A stretch of DNA of 64,000 bases. It comes from Nostoc cf. commune SO-36. Its GTDB lineage: Bacteria; Cyanobacteriota; Cyanobacteriia; Cyanobacteriales; Nostocaceae. Below are positions 20,075 through 30,385 of the stretch, piece by piece. The translations under genes were made by a program, and so were the position numbers. The DNA is taken from the NCBI RefSeq assembly GCF_023734775.1, contig NZ_AP025732.1:3044501-3108500 (forward strand), read 5' to 3'. The first letter of the stretch is position 1. The number at the start of each line of letters is the position of its first letter. The notes beneath the pieces were generated by a model. That model ran no database searches. It was not told the DNA's origin and saw only the letters and a list, made by a program, of their open reading frames with translations.

Positions 20075-20197
20075 ATGGATGTAAAGCTGATTCTAGCTGG
20101 ATTAACAGTTATATTTACGCTTTCGTGCTTATTCTTTGGCACGAAAAATGGATTCTATGATTCAGATAACTATCACGGCAATGGCTCCGCGCATTGA
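20075..20197 (+). CDS. 40-residue single-span membrane protein
   Basis: A 40-codon frame starting MDVKLILAGLTVIFTLSC, with one hydrophobic span to about residue 21, then the polar tail GTKNGFYDSDNYHGNGSAH. I recall near-identical small proteins in other Nostoc-type genomes, which supports it being real; function unknown. The spacing to a purine-rich stretch (AAAGGGCAG) 8-15 bases upstream is plausible for a ribosome site. The rest of 19875-20500 shows no gene. Confidence 0.65.
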   Translation: MDVKLILAGLTVIFTLSCLFFGTKNGFYDSDNYHGNGSAH

Positions 20198-20500
20198 GAT
20201 AAGTCTGTAGATCCTTTAGCAACCTGCTGTAGGCTAACTTGACTAAAATAGCTCCAGAACTTGCCAAGGAAAAATAAACAAGAGCCAGACTCTTTAACTT
20301 ACTAGCTTGATGGCTTTTCGTTAGCCCACCTTTCCGAACCAGTGCGGGTTCGGCGGAGGCGTCCTCCCCAATCAAAAATCTGTATTCTCAGGGTGTAGGG
20401 GCGCACGATAAAACTTACCCCTAAGTCACAAAACCAAAATTTGTGTAACTTTTGGCTTTTGGGATATGTCCATGATGATGAGGTTTGAGGGGAGGAGAAC

Positions 20501-22168
20501 ATGAGGGATAATCTGTCGGCATCTTCTAGCGTAGATGCTGCGGAAGCGGGTAGTGAATTAGAATGTTTGCCCTATAGTGTCCAACATGACAATGAGGGCG
20601 TGTGTTTATTGGTAAAGATGGGGCCACACCGCATTTTGTTGGATTGCGGTTTGGAGGATATTTCATCGCTGGCTAAGGGGCTTACTAAGCCGATACGTGG
20701 AGCTAGTTCGCCCCTACCAGCAGATTTGGTTTTAATTAGTCACGCCCACCCAGATCACGCTAAAGGCTTACTGCCACTGCATAAAGCTTTTCCCAAGTTA
20801 CCTATTTATGGTAGTGAGGTGACTAGCAAGTTACTGCCGCTAAATTGGCTAGACCAAAACCCTGAAGAAATTTCTCAATTTTGTCATGCCTTGCCGTTGC
20901 GATCGCCTATAGAGTTGCAAGATGGTTTGGTAGCAGAATTATTTCCCGCAGGGCATCTACCAGGGGCAGTTGCAATTCTCCTTACCTACACCACCAAGCA
21001 GCGTACTTACAAGTTACTGTATACAGGTGACTTTTTCCTGTCCAACTCCCGCTTAGTAGAAGGTTTGCGTTTAGAAGAATTGCGGGGCTTAGACTTGGAT
21101 GTGCTAATCATTGAAGGTAGTTATGGCACATCCCGTCATCCTCACCGCCGCAACCAAGAAAATCAACTAGCCGAACGAATTAATCGCGCGATCGCTGACC
21201 ATTGTTCTGTAATCCTTCCCACCCCTGCTTTAGGATTGGGTCAAGAATTATTAATGCTCTTGCGATCGCATCACCACTTCACCGGACGAGATTTAGATAT
21301 CTGGGTAGATGGTGCTGTCGCTACTGGCTGCGATGCGTACCTCGAACTGCTACCCCATCTCCCCCCATCCGTACAGAACTTTGCCCGCCATCAACCCTTA
21401 TTTTGGGATGAACGGGTGCGTCCCCGTGTGCGTCGTTTACAAGCAGAACATCGTCCCACCGTGGGCAAGTCCCCTTGTATTGTCCTCACCGACTCGACAT
21501 CTGATTTAGGTGAACACTGCCAACTAGACACCGGGCCTTGGCTAATTCTCCTACCAGAAAAAATTGATATAAAAGTTAACAAAGAATATTTAGCACCTAC
21601 CACTATTGAAACCTATCTCTTGGCTCAACATAGTGATGGCCCTGGTACTACGCAGCTAATTCATAATTTGCGACCCCAGCACGTCATTTTTGTCCACGGT
21701 TCGCCCTCCTACTTGGCAGACCTGACTAGCTTAGAGGAGTTACAAAATCGCTACCATATACATTCCCCGGCGGCTGAAACCTTAGTAGAATTACCCATCG
21801 GCGATACATTTTTACAGCCAGCAGCGCCAGAGACTAACTACGAAGGTGAGCTGACAGAGTTGGAAACAGTAATCACAATCAGCCTACCCAATATGATTAC
21901 TGCTGATCCCCGTTGGCGGCAATTTGCCGATACTGGTTTAATCGAAGCTCGTTGGCAAGGGGAAGAAGTAGTATTAAGGGGATTGTCTCAACGAGAATTG
22001 CTCAACCAAAATAGCGATCGCTATACATGGACAGATGTAGACTGTTGTGGTACGTGCCGACATCAAAGGGGGCAGCGGTGTTGGAATCCAGCTTCCCCGT
22101 TGTATAACTTTAAGGTAACTCTAGAAGGTTACTGTCCTGCTTTTGAAGGTTTGAATGATAGCCAATAG
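20501..22168 (+). CDS. Metallo-beta-lactamase-fold hydrolase of beta-CASP type
   Basis: 555 residues. The metal motif is intact (ISHAHPDHAKG near residue 85), with further metal-binding features at PAGHLPGAVA and YTGDFF. SYGTSRHPHRR, LPTPALGLGQELL and VIFVHGSPSYLADL fit the beta-CASP insertion found in RNA-processing nucleases such as CPSF73 and RNase J relatives. The C terminus has a cysteine cluster (CCGTCRHQRGQRC and GYCPAFE) that could bind a further metal. A role in RNA cleavage is inferred from the family. Confidence 0.85.
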   Translation: MRDNLSASSSVDAAEAGSELECLPYSVQHDNEGVCLLVKMGPHRILLDCGLEDISSLAKGLTKPIRGASSPLPADLVLISHAHPDHAKGLLPLHKAFPKLPIYGSEVTSKLLPLNWLDQNPEEISQFCHALPLRSPIELQDGLVAELFPAGHLPGAVAILLTYTTKQRTYKLLYTGDFFLSNSRLVEGLRLEELRGLDLDVLIIEGSYGTSRHPHRRNQENQLAERINRAIADHCSVILPTPALGLGQELLMLLRSHHHFTGRDLDIWVDGAVATGCDAYLELLPHLPPSVQNFARHQPLFWDERVRPRVRRLQAEHRPTVGKSPCIVLTDSTSDLGEHCQLDTGPWLILLPEKIDIKVNKEYLAPTTIETYLLAQHSDGPGTTQLIHNLRPQHVIFVHGSPSYLADLTSLEELQNRYHIHSPAAETLVELPIGDTFLQPAAPETNYEGELTELETVITISLPNMITADPRWRQFADTGLIEARWQGEEVVLRGLSQRELLNQNSDRYTWTDVDCCGTCRHQRGQRCWNPASPLYNFKVTLEGYCPAFEGLNDSQ

Positions 22169-22169
22169 T

Positions 22170-22238
22170 CATTAATCCGATGTCCTTGGTCATTTTTAAT
22201 TAATGACGAATGACTAATGACTAATGACTAATGACCAA
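22170..22238. repeat. STRR heptamer repeat (ACTAATG)
   Basis: GACTAATGACTAATGACTAATG with related flanking motifs (AGTCATTAATCC, TTGGTCATT). Typical STRR between convergent genes. Confidence 0.8.
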
Positions 22239-22550
22239 TTATTCTGGATTCGAGTCAGTATAACGGTTGGGGATGCGCTCTGCTTCAGGACAATCTTCAG
22301 TCATCAGAGGTTCCACATTACCGCGTGGTACTGAAGCCAATTTTTGGGTTACAGCACCAATGCTCTCGAGGCGAACCATTTCTTCCCAAGAACAAACTTC
22401 GTCCTCTTCTTCTGTTTCATAGCGTAGGGTCACTAAGTCTCCCTCTATGTCTATGATGCGGGCGCGTTCAATCCAGCGTTGCTGGTCCCGCAAGAAAACA
22501 CATACCTCGCGCCCATCGCAACAGAGTTGATAAATCTTGCGGTGTAGCAT
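22239..22550 (-). CDS. Conserved cyanobacterial protein, probably DUF6679
   Basis: 103 residues beginning MLHRKIYQLCCDGREVCVFL, with DLVTLRYETEEEDEVCSWEEM in the middle and a polar tail. The repeated Trp-Glu and beta-strand pattern suggests a small Tudor/SH3-like barrel, which is inference. I believe this is the family named DUF6679, restricted to cyanobacteria, with no known function. ATG start; convergent with the beta-CASP gene. Confidence 0.8.
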   Translation of the reverse strand: MLHRKIYQLCCDGREVCVFLRDQQRWIERARIIDIEGDLVTLRYETEEEDEVCSWEEMVRLESIGAVTQKLASVPRGNVEPLMTEDCPEAERIPNRYTDSNPE

Positions 22551-22768
22551 GTATTGTTTCTGCCTTTTTAAACAATGTAGTTAAACCTGTGAAAATCTGG
22601 GTTCTACCCCATTAGATTACACCTTTAAGAGATTAATTTCACCTTTTAGAACAAGTACGCTTCATGACCCAATCCCAAAACTTGCCCGTAGTTGTCAAAA
22701 TATAGGAAATCTTAGGTCATCAGTCAATAGTTGCTCTAGCAATGCATTAAATCTCCCTCCGGCTCATT

Positions 22769-22966
22769 TTAGGGAATGTTTGCTTCATAGAAGTCAAACA
22801 ATTCGGTACCTGTCCTACCCAGGTTTATATCTGTTGGTGACTCATTCTTACCATCATGTAATAAAGAATACTCCAAAACAATCGTTGATTGCGGTTGTTT
22901 AACTTGCCTACTTTTACTCATTGGCATTACTGAGAAGTCTGGGGACTTGGCTTTAGTTTTACCCAC
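22769..22966 (-). CDS. Possible small protein, unknown
   Basis: 65 codons, or 52 from the second ATG (MPMSKSRQVKQPQ). It contains TIVLEYSLLHDGKNESPTD and ends LFDFYEANIP. The composition is protein-like and the frame ends cleanly, but I recognise no family. It lies in a 570-base gap between two conserved small genes on the same strand. Confidence 0.4.
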   Translation of the reverse strand: MGKTKAKSPDFSVMPMSKSRQVKQPQSTIVLEYSLLHDGKNESPTDINLGRTGTELFDFYEANIP

Positions 22967-23126
22967 TTGTATCTGATCTTAACTCATTCTCTCGCTGACC
23001 TTGGTGCTTTTCAACAACAACACCCAAATAGTTTTGAGTTTTTAAGGTTTTTGCCTAATTATGACTCAGAAAATGGCAGAGAGGACAGACTATGAAAAAT
23101 TTCCCTCTGCTGATGCTAGGAGAATA

Positions 23127-23345
23127 TCAGCAAGATTTATACGGTAGGGGAAATTCCATTAGCACGCTTGACGAGGAAGCTTCTCGTTTGATTTGACCTG
23201 CGCGAACTGCATCGTATAAGGCTGCCAGGTCTGGCAAATCTTCTGACTGATAGCATTTAGTAGCTAGCACTTGCTGGAGTAACCCCTCAGATTCAACACT
23301 AAGATACCCAGTTTGAAAAGCAGATGCAATGATTGTGCGAATCAT
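23127..23345 (-). CDS. Small conserved cyanobacterial protein
   Basis: 72 residues, MIRTIIASAFQTGYLSVESE, then LATKCYQSEDLPDLAALYDAV and AGQIKREASS. I recall similar short helical proteins in Nostoc-type genomes, often several per genome, of unknown function. No signal peptide. The upstream 23346-23565 gap is A+T-rich and looks like a promoter region. Confidence 0.65.
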   Translation of the reverse strand: MIRTIIASAFQTGYLSVESEGLLQQVLATKCYQSEDLPDLAALYDAVRAGQIKREASSSSVLMEFPLPYKSC

Positions 23346-23565
23346 CTTGATTAGGGCAGAGTGAGCAATTTATTAGTTCTAGTGTGGAACATTTTTTTCT
23401 ATTACTAGTTGATATGGAACATGAATACTATGTGATTAACATTACACATATATAGTGATTTTTGTCACAACAACAGTTAAGGAGGCAGGGTGTTGACTTT
23501 TGTTCAAAAATCTTAATAAAAAATTTTTCCCCAAACATCCAAAAAATATGCTGAAACATCGGCAA

Positions 23566-24354
23566 TCAAGCAAAAAACTGGCGAAAATCCTCATCTTTTT
23601 GACTTAATTGCGCCCAGTCTAGATTTAAGGACTGGAATTTTTGCACCAAGCGATCGCAAGCCGGGCGTTCGGTAGCGTAATGTCCAGCATCAATTAAAAT
23701 GAGATTGCAATCGCGGCTTTCTTGAAACTGATGAAATTTACAGTCAGAAGTGAGATAAGCTTGGGCACCAGTTTTGGCGACGGCTGAAATGTAACTAGCC
23801 CCCGAACCACCTAAAACGGCAACTCGTGAAATTGTTTGCTGTAAATCAGCAGTTGGGGAAAAAATCAAATTAGGGGGCGCAAGTCGGGTTTGAATAGTTG
23901 CTAGTAATTCCTGTAATGTCAAAAATGGCTCTAGCAAACCAACACGACCATATCCTAATCCTGCTTGTGTAGATTCTATGGGAGTGACTTCTTTAAGTTC
24001 TAAAATCTGAGCTAAAACATCAGCAGTCCCATCTTCCACTTGGTCGAAATTCGTGTGGGCAGTGTAAATACCAATATTGTGGGTAAAAGCTAACCGTACC
24101 ATTTCGGCGATCGCTTCACCAGTGCGTAAAGATTTGAGAGGATTAAAAATCAAGGGGTGATGGGCGAATATTAGATTAGCATTTTTTGCGATCGCTTCCT
24201 GCATTACCGCCAAAGTCGGCGTCAAACATACCAAAACCCGTGTTTCTTCCTGCAAAACTCCTGGTTCAATCTGCCAGCCACAATTATCCCAACTTTCACA
24301 CCAAGCGGGATTCGCCCATGCTTCAAACCAAGTAATTAAATCAGCAATTTTCAT
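23566..24354 (-). CDS. Nif3-like dinuclear metal-centre protein
   Basis: 262 residues from the ATG at 24354 (MKIADLITWFEAWANP). Upstream codons in the open frame continue into the neighbouring gene's tail and are rejected. Motifs are WCESWDNCGWQIE, IFAHHPLIFNPLKSL (two adjacent His metal ligands), HTNFDQ and the C-terminal LIDAGHYATERPACD. The family (YbgI/DUF34) forms hexamers with a two-metal site, sometimes annotated as a GTP cyclohydrolase I type 2 homologue. Its reaction is unsettled. Confidence 0.92.
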   Translation of the reverse strand: MKIADLITWFEAWANPAWCESWDNCGWQIEPGVLQEETRVLVCLTPTLAVMQEAIAKNANLIFAHHPLIFNPLKSLRTGEAIAEMVRLAFTHNIGIYTAHTNFDQVEDGTADVLAQILELKEVTPIESTQAGLGYGRVGLLEPFLTLQELLATIQTRLAPPNLIFSPTADLQQTISRVAVLGGSGASYISAVAKTGAQAYLTSDCKFHQFQESRDCNLILIDAGHYATERPACDRLVQKFQSLNLDWAQLSQKDEDFRQFFA

Positions 24355-24386
24355 AATTATTTTCTTCAACAATTTTTGATTGCTAC

Positions 24387-25136
24387 TCACCGTCTCTGTG
24401 GTTGAATATTTAATTTTAATGCTAATTGCTGGCGCATTTCTTGGAAAGGTTTGTTCCATACAGGGCTAGCATTCCAGTTCCATACCGCTACTGGAATCAG
24501 TTGTTCTTCAGCAAGATAAGTTAGCAGACGGTATTCATCTTCGGGTTCACGAGAAAAGGTGAAGGGGTTACGGTAGCCCGTCTCACACAGTTTATAAGAT
24601 ACGACCTGACCATGCTTAATACGTTGTAAAAGTTCCTTACCTTTGACGAGCAAATAATCCAAAAATAACAGACTAAAAGGCTCTATATGTGCGCGCTTCT
24701 CCGGCTCTTTTTGCACCCATCTTGCCCACTCAAACCCATAAATAAAATCATGAACATAACGAAAGCGGATGTCCGTTTTATTGCCGAACATGTCTGTGAG
24801 ACAAACCATCTTTTCACCAAAAACTTTCAAGAAAGTAACAGCACCCTCATCTGCATTTAAAGCTTGTCTAAGCATACTACTTACAAGAAAATCAAAATCC
24901 CAGAAGATGTTTTCTGGGAAGTTTTGTAACTGAGTACGGACTATATTTTCGAGGGTTTCTTGAATAGCGGTGAGAATTTGAGGGTCAGTGCTTTTTTCCC
25001 CAATTAAATTTTCCAATTCTGTAAAGCTGGTAATTAATGTTTTTTGAGGACTCAGTGACAATAATTTAACAGACTGCTGGGCAAGTATTTCATCAATAAA
25101 TTGAAAAGTATGGGTTGGCGTTAGTTTTTTCTTCAT
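24387..25136 (-). CDS. Hypothetical protein upstream of the Nif3-like gene
   Basis: 249 residues from the ATG at 25136 (MKKKLTPTHTFQFID). An alternative start at 25190 would add a hydrophobic leader, MFDYILIFSISC, less likely because it lies in A+T-rich intergenic sequence. Segments are DFDFLVSSMLRQALNAD, FIYGFEWARWVQKEPE and FTFSREPEDEYRLLTYLAEE. I recognise no domain. It ends 32 bases before the Nif3-like start, so the two are probably co-transcribed. Confidence 0.7.
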   Translation of the reverse strand: MKKKLTPTHTFQFIDEILAQQSVKLLSLSPQKTLITSFTELENLIGEKSTDPQILTAIQETLENIVRTQLQNFPENIFWDFDFLVSSMLRQALNADEGAVTFLKVFGEKMVCLTDMFGNKTDIRFRYVHDFIYGFEWARWVQKEPEKRAHIEPFSLLFLDYLLVKGKELLQRIKHGQVVSYKLCETGYRNPFTFSREPEDEYRLLTYLAEEQLIPVAVWNWNASPVWNKPFQEMRQQLALKLNIQPQRR

Positions 25137-25429
25137 AGTAATTGAAATAGCCCAACAGCTTATACTAAATATTAGTATATAGTCAAACAAATTGATTTTT
25201 TAATCTTTACAAATAAACTTAACTTTTTAATTTACAAATGTACACAAATTATTTTGTATATGTCTGGTTAGTTTTGCATCAATAATTGTAATTAAAAACT
25301 TCTCAATGCAAAATTTATTTAATACATATCACCATGATTTTAGAATATTATATCCAGAGGTAGAGAGTATAACCAGAGTATTTATTTAAACTCTACAAAA
25401 CCGCACCTTCAATAAAACTTGAAAATCGG

Positions 25430-25843
25430 CTATCCAGAAATGTGAACAACTAATTCTCTGGAATGGCTACGTTGGCGGTGTTCCCAAATATAAATTCCCT
25501 GCCAAGTTCCCAGTACCAAATGACCACGATTAATGGGGATATGTTCAGAAGTATGGGTGAGTGCGGTACGAATATGTGCCGGCATATCATCAGCACCTTC
25601 TGCATCGTGGATGTATTTACCTGATTCGGGGACGAGTTTTGCCATAAAATTAGCTAGATCCATAAGAACATCAGGATCGGCATTTTCTTGGATTACTAAA
25701 CTGGCTGAAGTATGACGCAAAAATAAAGTACAAAGACCAGTTTCAACGCCAGATTCTGCAACTGCGGCTGCAATTTTTGCAGTGATGTTGTAAAAAGATT
25801 TGCCAGTGGTAGAAATTTTTAGTAACTTTTGGTAGTGAGTCAT
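25430..25843 (-). CDS. YjbQ/UPF0047 family protein
   Basis: 137 residues with the family core: FLRHTSASLVIQENADP, DDMPAHIRTALTHTSEHIP, and HLVLGTWQGIYIWEHR near the end. The His and Asp/Glu residues in these motifs form the putative metal site. Family members have weak thiamine-phosphate synthase activity reported; the physiological role is unclear. ATG start, full length. Confidence 0.93.
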   Translation of the reverse strand: MTHYQKLLKISTTGKSFYNITAKIAAAVAESGVETGLCTLFLRHTSASLVIQENADPDVLMDLANFMAKLVPESGKYIHDAEGADDMPAHIRTALTHTSEHIPINRGHLVLGTWQGIYIWEHRQRSHSRELVVHISG

Positions 25844-25992
25844 TTGAAACAGTAATTATTGATGACAGTTCAATCTGCGTGATTTGTTTTTTTGCTGTTG
25901 ATTGATCGTTAGACTGAATATGTCTTATTCTAAAGTATCTTTATCTATGATTGTGAGAGATTCCATTATTAATTGATGTTATTTGAATAAGT

Positions 25993-27077
25993 TTATTTTG
26001 TCTGTAAATAATTGAGAACAGCATTAGCGATCGCTTCATTACCATCCTTAGCAATTGGTTGAGATATCTTTGGTATTTGGGGTAACTCATGTAGAAAATC
26101 CCAAGTCCCTTGAAAAAACTCAGATGGGGTAATGATTTGATGCTGGTTGTAATTAGTTATGCCTTCTAGTATAAATGTTGCTTCGGCAAAATCTTCACGC
26201 GGTATGGTGACAATTGGTAATCCTAGTATTGTGGCTTCCGAAAAAGTACTGTAACCAGGTTTAGAAACGACTCGCCCACAAATAGGCATAAAATCTACAG
26301 GGCGGTATTTGTGGTCATTAATTTTCACTAAATTAGGTAAATCAGGGGCAGATTGATCAAAGATGATAAATTGCCAATCTGGAAATCGCGCTAGGTTATC
26401 ATAAGGGATTTGCTGTAAACCCAAACCGCCAAAGGTCAACAAAATAGTTTTTTCCACTGGTGCAGTTATTCCCCAAAGAGAACGTAAATCATCACTAGAG
26501 TAACGGGGGGAACCGCCTGTTAGACCGACATCGGTGATATTATTAAAAGCTGGCATTGGTTCGTGAAAAGGGAGACGAAAACAGGCGATTCGCACTTTGA
26601 ATACCAATCACTAATCCAATCTGCAACTGCGGTAAATTCACCTCCCCAATCGCGGTAGATAAAGTCCCAGCCAAAGTTACTCATCATCCAGCAGGGAATA
26701 TTTGCAGCTTTAGCAAACCCAGGAGCGAGGAAGGGTATATCTGCCAAAATAAGATTAACGCGATTTTGACGAATAAAATTCACTTCTGAGGCAATCAGCG
26801 AATTTTGCTGCTTCTTAATATCCAGCAACTTTTCTAAAGTCGCTACTTTATCCATTGTCAAACTATCCCTTTGTACTACACCCAAATCAAATGCACGAGG
26901 ACGATAGATAAAATCGCCTTCTATGTAGCACTCAAGCAACCAGCGTGGGGCAGTACTCACCACAATTAGCAGAACTTCTGGACATAACTTTTGAATTGTT
27001 GCAGCAACAGAAGCCGTGCGAGTAGCATGACCAAAGCCGTGGTTAGTGATGGCTAAATATAAGATTGGGCGTTCCAT
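25993..27077 (-). CDS. GT-B-type glycosyltransferase (MurG-like), one frameshift
   Basis: Restored length about 360 residues. The N terminus, MERPILYLAITNHGFGHATR, has the GHATR glycine loop of MurG-like enzymes. The C-terminal half has ILLTFGGLGLQQIP and VVSKPGYSTFSEATILGLPIV, the nucleotide-sugar-binding region. The two halves are out of frame by one base near 26597 (DWYSK joined to VRIACFRLPFHEPM). The start is the ATG at 27077; an earlier one at 27095 overlaps repeat DNA. Substrate unknown. Confidence 0.85.
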
Positions 27078-27099
27078 TTTATAGTTAAGAGTCATTCAA

Positions 27100-27380
27100 T
27101 TTTGGATTTTAGATTTTAGATTTTAGATTTTTACTTCAATCCAAAATCTAAAATCGGCAGAGTTAGGGTTGAAAATTATAATTTTCACATTAATAGGACT
27201 TACGCAAAATATCTCTCAAACTCTGATTTCTCCGTGTACTCTGCGCCTCTGTGGTTCGTTATTCCGTAACTCTTGCGTAAGCCCTAATTAATATAGCAGT
27301 CCTAAATCATTTGTGAAAATTATATATCTCTTTCTTCTTTCTTCCCTTTGCGCCCTTAGCGTACTTTGCGGTTCGTTTTC
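27100..27380. repeat. Repeat-rich intergenic region
   Basis: The gap 27078-27437 contains TTTTAGATTTTAGATTTTAG (STRR) near 27105-27130, a TGCGCCTCTGTGGTTCGTT copy at 27238-27260 and a TTGCGCCCTTAGCG...TTTGCGGTTCGTTTT copy at 27343-27380. GTCCTATT/AATAGGAC motifs flank the copies (near 27193 and 27406). No gene is visible. Confidence 0.75.
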
Positions 27381-27437
27381 AAATTTTATATTTTTCACGA
27401 ATCAAATAGGACTGCCATAACTTATAAATCCTAACTT

Positions 27438-28630
27438 CTAATTAGTTTTGCAAAAACTTTGAATCGTCTCAACCAATAGGTCAATTTCAGATTCTAAAGT
27501 AAAGTAATGAACGGTGGCGCGGATACAGCTAGGATCGGCAATTGTCCGAGTTAATATCCTTTGTGAGTCTAAAAATTGCACCAACTTCAAATGAGTTTGA
27601 GGTGGATTATTTTCAAGTTGAAAGGAGACAATACCACTTTTGGGTGGAGAAGTTCGCAAACATTTAATATTGGGTAACGCCGTCAATTGTCGCCAGAGGT
27701 ACTCACTGTTATGGCAAATTTGCTCGTAACGTTCCTGTGGCGTTCCCCATTGCTGATGAATAGCGATCGCTTCCTTTAACCCAAGATACAACGGATAAGC
27801 CAATGTAGACACTCGTATCGTCGACCATCTGGAAGCCAATCCACAGGCTGAGATTGATTATCTACAACAATGCCATTCAAGCCAATAAATGTAGGTTTCA
27901 GGCTTTCTCGTGCTTCTGGACGAACATACAAACCACCCGCACCCGCAGGGCCACATAACCATTTGTGACCAGTAAAAGCATAAAAGTCTACTCCCAATTC
28001 AGTCAAGTTTAAAGGCAATAAACCAGCAGATTGGGCAGCATCTATCAGTAAAAAAGAATGATTATTCCTGCATACTTCGGCAATTTTATCAAGAGGTAAA
28101 ACTTGACCAGTATTCCAGAAAACATGACTCAATATCACAAGACGGGTATTGGGGCGTAAATGCTGGGCAATGATGGTTACAGGGTCGCCCTCATTTAAAG
28201 TTGCCTTGAGAGGACAGGTGGTAACTTCTACCGCGAATCTCCGGGCGATTTCTTGTGTGGTGGCAATTACGCCTGGATGTTCGCAGTCTGAAAGCAGCAG
28301 ATGGTCGCCAGAATGCCAGTCAATACCCCACATAGCGATATTACAGCCAACTGTGACATTCTGGGTGAGAGTAATTGTTTCGCTTGGTGCATATAACTCC
28401 GAAGCGATCGCTTCTCTAGCGGCTTGAGTCTGGGGCGCTATCCAGCGATACGCCTCATTACCAAAGGGGCCTATTTGCTGAACATAAGCTTGAGTTTGGG
28501 CGATCGCATCCATTGCCCTTTGGGGCATCGGCCCTTGTCCCCCATAATTGAAATAAGTCTTATTCGCTAAAGCCGGAAATTGCTCTCGATGGCTATGCAA
28601 CTTGGTTTGTGCGACAGAAATACTGGTCAT
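27438..28630 (-). CDS. Class V-fold PLP-dependent aminotransferase/desulfurase-like enzyme, one frameshift
   Basis: Restored length about 395 residues. Motifs include NYGGQGPMPQRAM, SDCEHPGVIATT, LIDAAQSAGLLPLNL (Asp binding the PLP ring nitrogen) and TGHKWLCGPAGAGGLYV (Lys forming the Schiff base). The frame is broken near 27815, where DGRRYE should join VSTLAYPLYLGLKEA. Relatives include cysteine desulfurases and isopenicillin-N epimerase-like proteins. No desulfurase Cys loop is evident, so the reaction is not assigned. ATG at 28630. Confidence 0.85.
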
Positions 28631-28759
28631 ACCAATTTTAGATTTTAGATTTTGGATTTTGGATTAGTCAAAAGTCATTCGTCTCTCTCGTCTCCCCCAC
28701 TCCATTATTAATTGTCTGAGTTACTCCCAGAGTGTGCTAATTCTTGTTAACTTAAAAGG

Positions 28760-30220
28760 ATGCTAATTAATGCTGAACTCCTACTGCAATACCAACGTTG
28801 TAAACGTCGGCCTTTTCTGGATATCCACGGTGACAAAGGTCAGCGTGATGCTCCCAATGAGTTGCTACGGAAACTGCAACAGGACAAAATCGCTCATCAG
28901 TTGAGTGTTTTGGCAAATGTGACTTATCATCAACCAGAATATTCTTATGGAAACTGGGAAAGGGCAGAGAAGGAAACTTTAGAATTGATGCAGCGTGGGG
29001 TTGAGTACATCTATAAAGGAGTACTGTTAGCAAATTATTCTGAAGCATACACCCTGCTAAGTCGTCCAGATTTACTCGTAAAACAACCAGGACAATCCGA
29101 TTTTGGAGATTGGATCTACGTCCCGGCTAATATTGAACTGGGTAAGCGCACTAAACAAGATATCAGGTTGTGGCTGCATTTCATGTCCAAGCGGCTGGCA
29201 GCAGTGCAGGGAGTTGCACCTGAAACTGCTTCACTGATATTGCGAACCAAAAATACAAATTATGGGGTGGATCTGTTTAAATGGATGCCACGAATGCAGC
29301 AGATTCTGGAGGAGTTTATTCAAGTTTTAGAATTAGCGAATCCGCCAGAGGTGTTTATTTCTCGACAAAAGTGCAATCTTTGCCATTGGTATAGTGAATG
29401 TTATGCGATCGCTCAATCTGAAAAACATCTCTCACTAGTGCCAGGTGTAACACCGATTCGCTACACTCAACTGCAAGCCTTAGCCATTACTACCCTGGAA
29501 TCTCTCGCTAACACCAGCCCCAGCAACTTAGAAAATCTGATTGGTTTTGATAGTGGAATAGCGCCCAAGTTGGTATTGCAAGCTCAATCTGCATTAGAAG
29601 AACGACCCTTAATCTTACCTTACCCGCTACCAAAAGAAGATATTACATTCACAGCGCCCATAGAGCTTTATTTTGATATTGAAGCGCAGCCAGACTTAGA
29701 TTTAGATTATCTCTTAGGGGTTTTGGTCGTTGATAGACAAGCTAATACAGAACAGTTTTATTCGTTTTTAGCAGACAAACCAGAAGACGAAGAATTAGTT
29801 TGGCAGCAATTTTTGGATTTGGTTTGGCAATATCCCGAAGCGCCAATTTATCATTTTTGTGTCTACGAGTTTGATACAGTCAAACGATTAGCAAAACTTT
29901 ACGGCACTCCACACTCCTTAGTGCGTCCTGTACTGAATCGATTTGTGGATGTGTATGAGCAATTAACCCAAAGTGTAGCATTGCCTGTAGAAAGCTATGC
30001 CTTGAAAGCGATCGCTCGTTGGGTAGGATTTGAGTGGCGTGACAAAGAAGCTAGTGGTGCTAAGTGTATTTATTGGTATGAGCAATGGCTAGAAACAGGC
30101 GATCGCACCTTACTAGAAATTATCCAACGCTACAACGAAGATGACTGCCGCGCCACCCACAGAGTGAGAGATTGGCTTGTTAACTTTTTCCAAGATGAAT
30201 ATGGTTTGCGACGAGCTTAA
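28760..30220 (+). CDS. TM0106-family RecB-like nuclease
   Basis: 486 residues. The N-terminal half is a RecB-like PD-(D/E)XK domain (LLQYQRCKRRPFLDI at the start, ANIELGKRTKQDIRLWLHF mid-domain) with a cysteine cluster, KCNLCHWYSEC near residue 210. The C-terminal half has an RNase H-like exonuclease fold: LYFDIEAQPDLDLDYLLG, IYHFCVYEFDTVKRLA and YNEDDCRATHRVRDWL. This pairing matches the TM0106 family. DNA cleavage or processing is inferred. Divergent from the PLP gene, sharing a 130-base promoter region. Confidence 0.88.
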   Translation: MLINAELLLQYQRCKRRPFLDIHGDKGQRDAPNELLRKLQQDKIAHQLSVLANVTYHQPEYSYGNWERAEKETLELMQRGVEYIYKGVLLANYSEAYTLLSRPDLLVKQPGQSDFGDWIYVPANIELGKRTKQDIRLWLHFMSKRLAAVQGVAPETASLILRTKNTNYGVDLFKWMPRMQQILEEFIQVLELANPPEVFISRQKCNLCHWYSECYAIAQSEKHLSLVPGVTPIRYTQLQALAITTLESLANTSPSNLENLIGFDSGIAPKLVLQAQSALEERPLILPYPLPKEDITFTAPIELYFDIEAQPDLDLDYLLGVLVVDRQANTEQFYSFLADKPEDEELVWQQFLDLVWQYPEAPIYHFCVYEFDTVKRLAKLYGTPHSLVRPVLNRFVDVYEQLTQSVALPVESYALKAIARWVGFEWRDKEASGAKCIYWYEQWLETGDRTLLEIIQRYNEDDCRATHRVRDWLVNFFQDEYGLRRA

Positions 30221-30385
30221 ATAATTTAGTATTTTCTCCAGATTTTTAAATTAAAAATTAAGAAAGCCTGATTTAATAAGAGTTTTCAGACTTATAGCTG
30301 TCACATTCTTTTTATTAGTATTATTTTTAGAGGCGTACAACTAACTGTGCGTCCCTAACGCGTGTTGATTTACCAAATAAAATCT

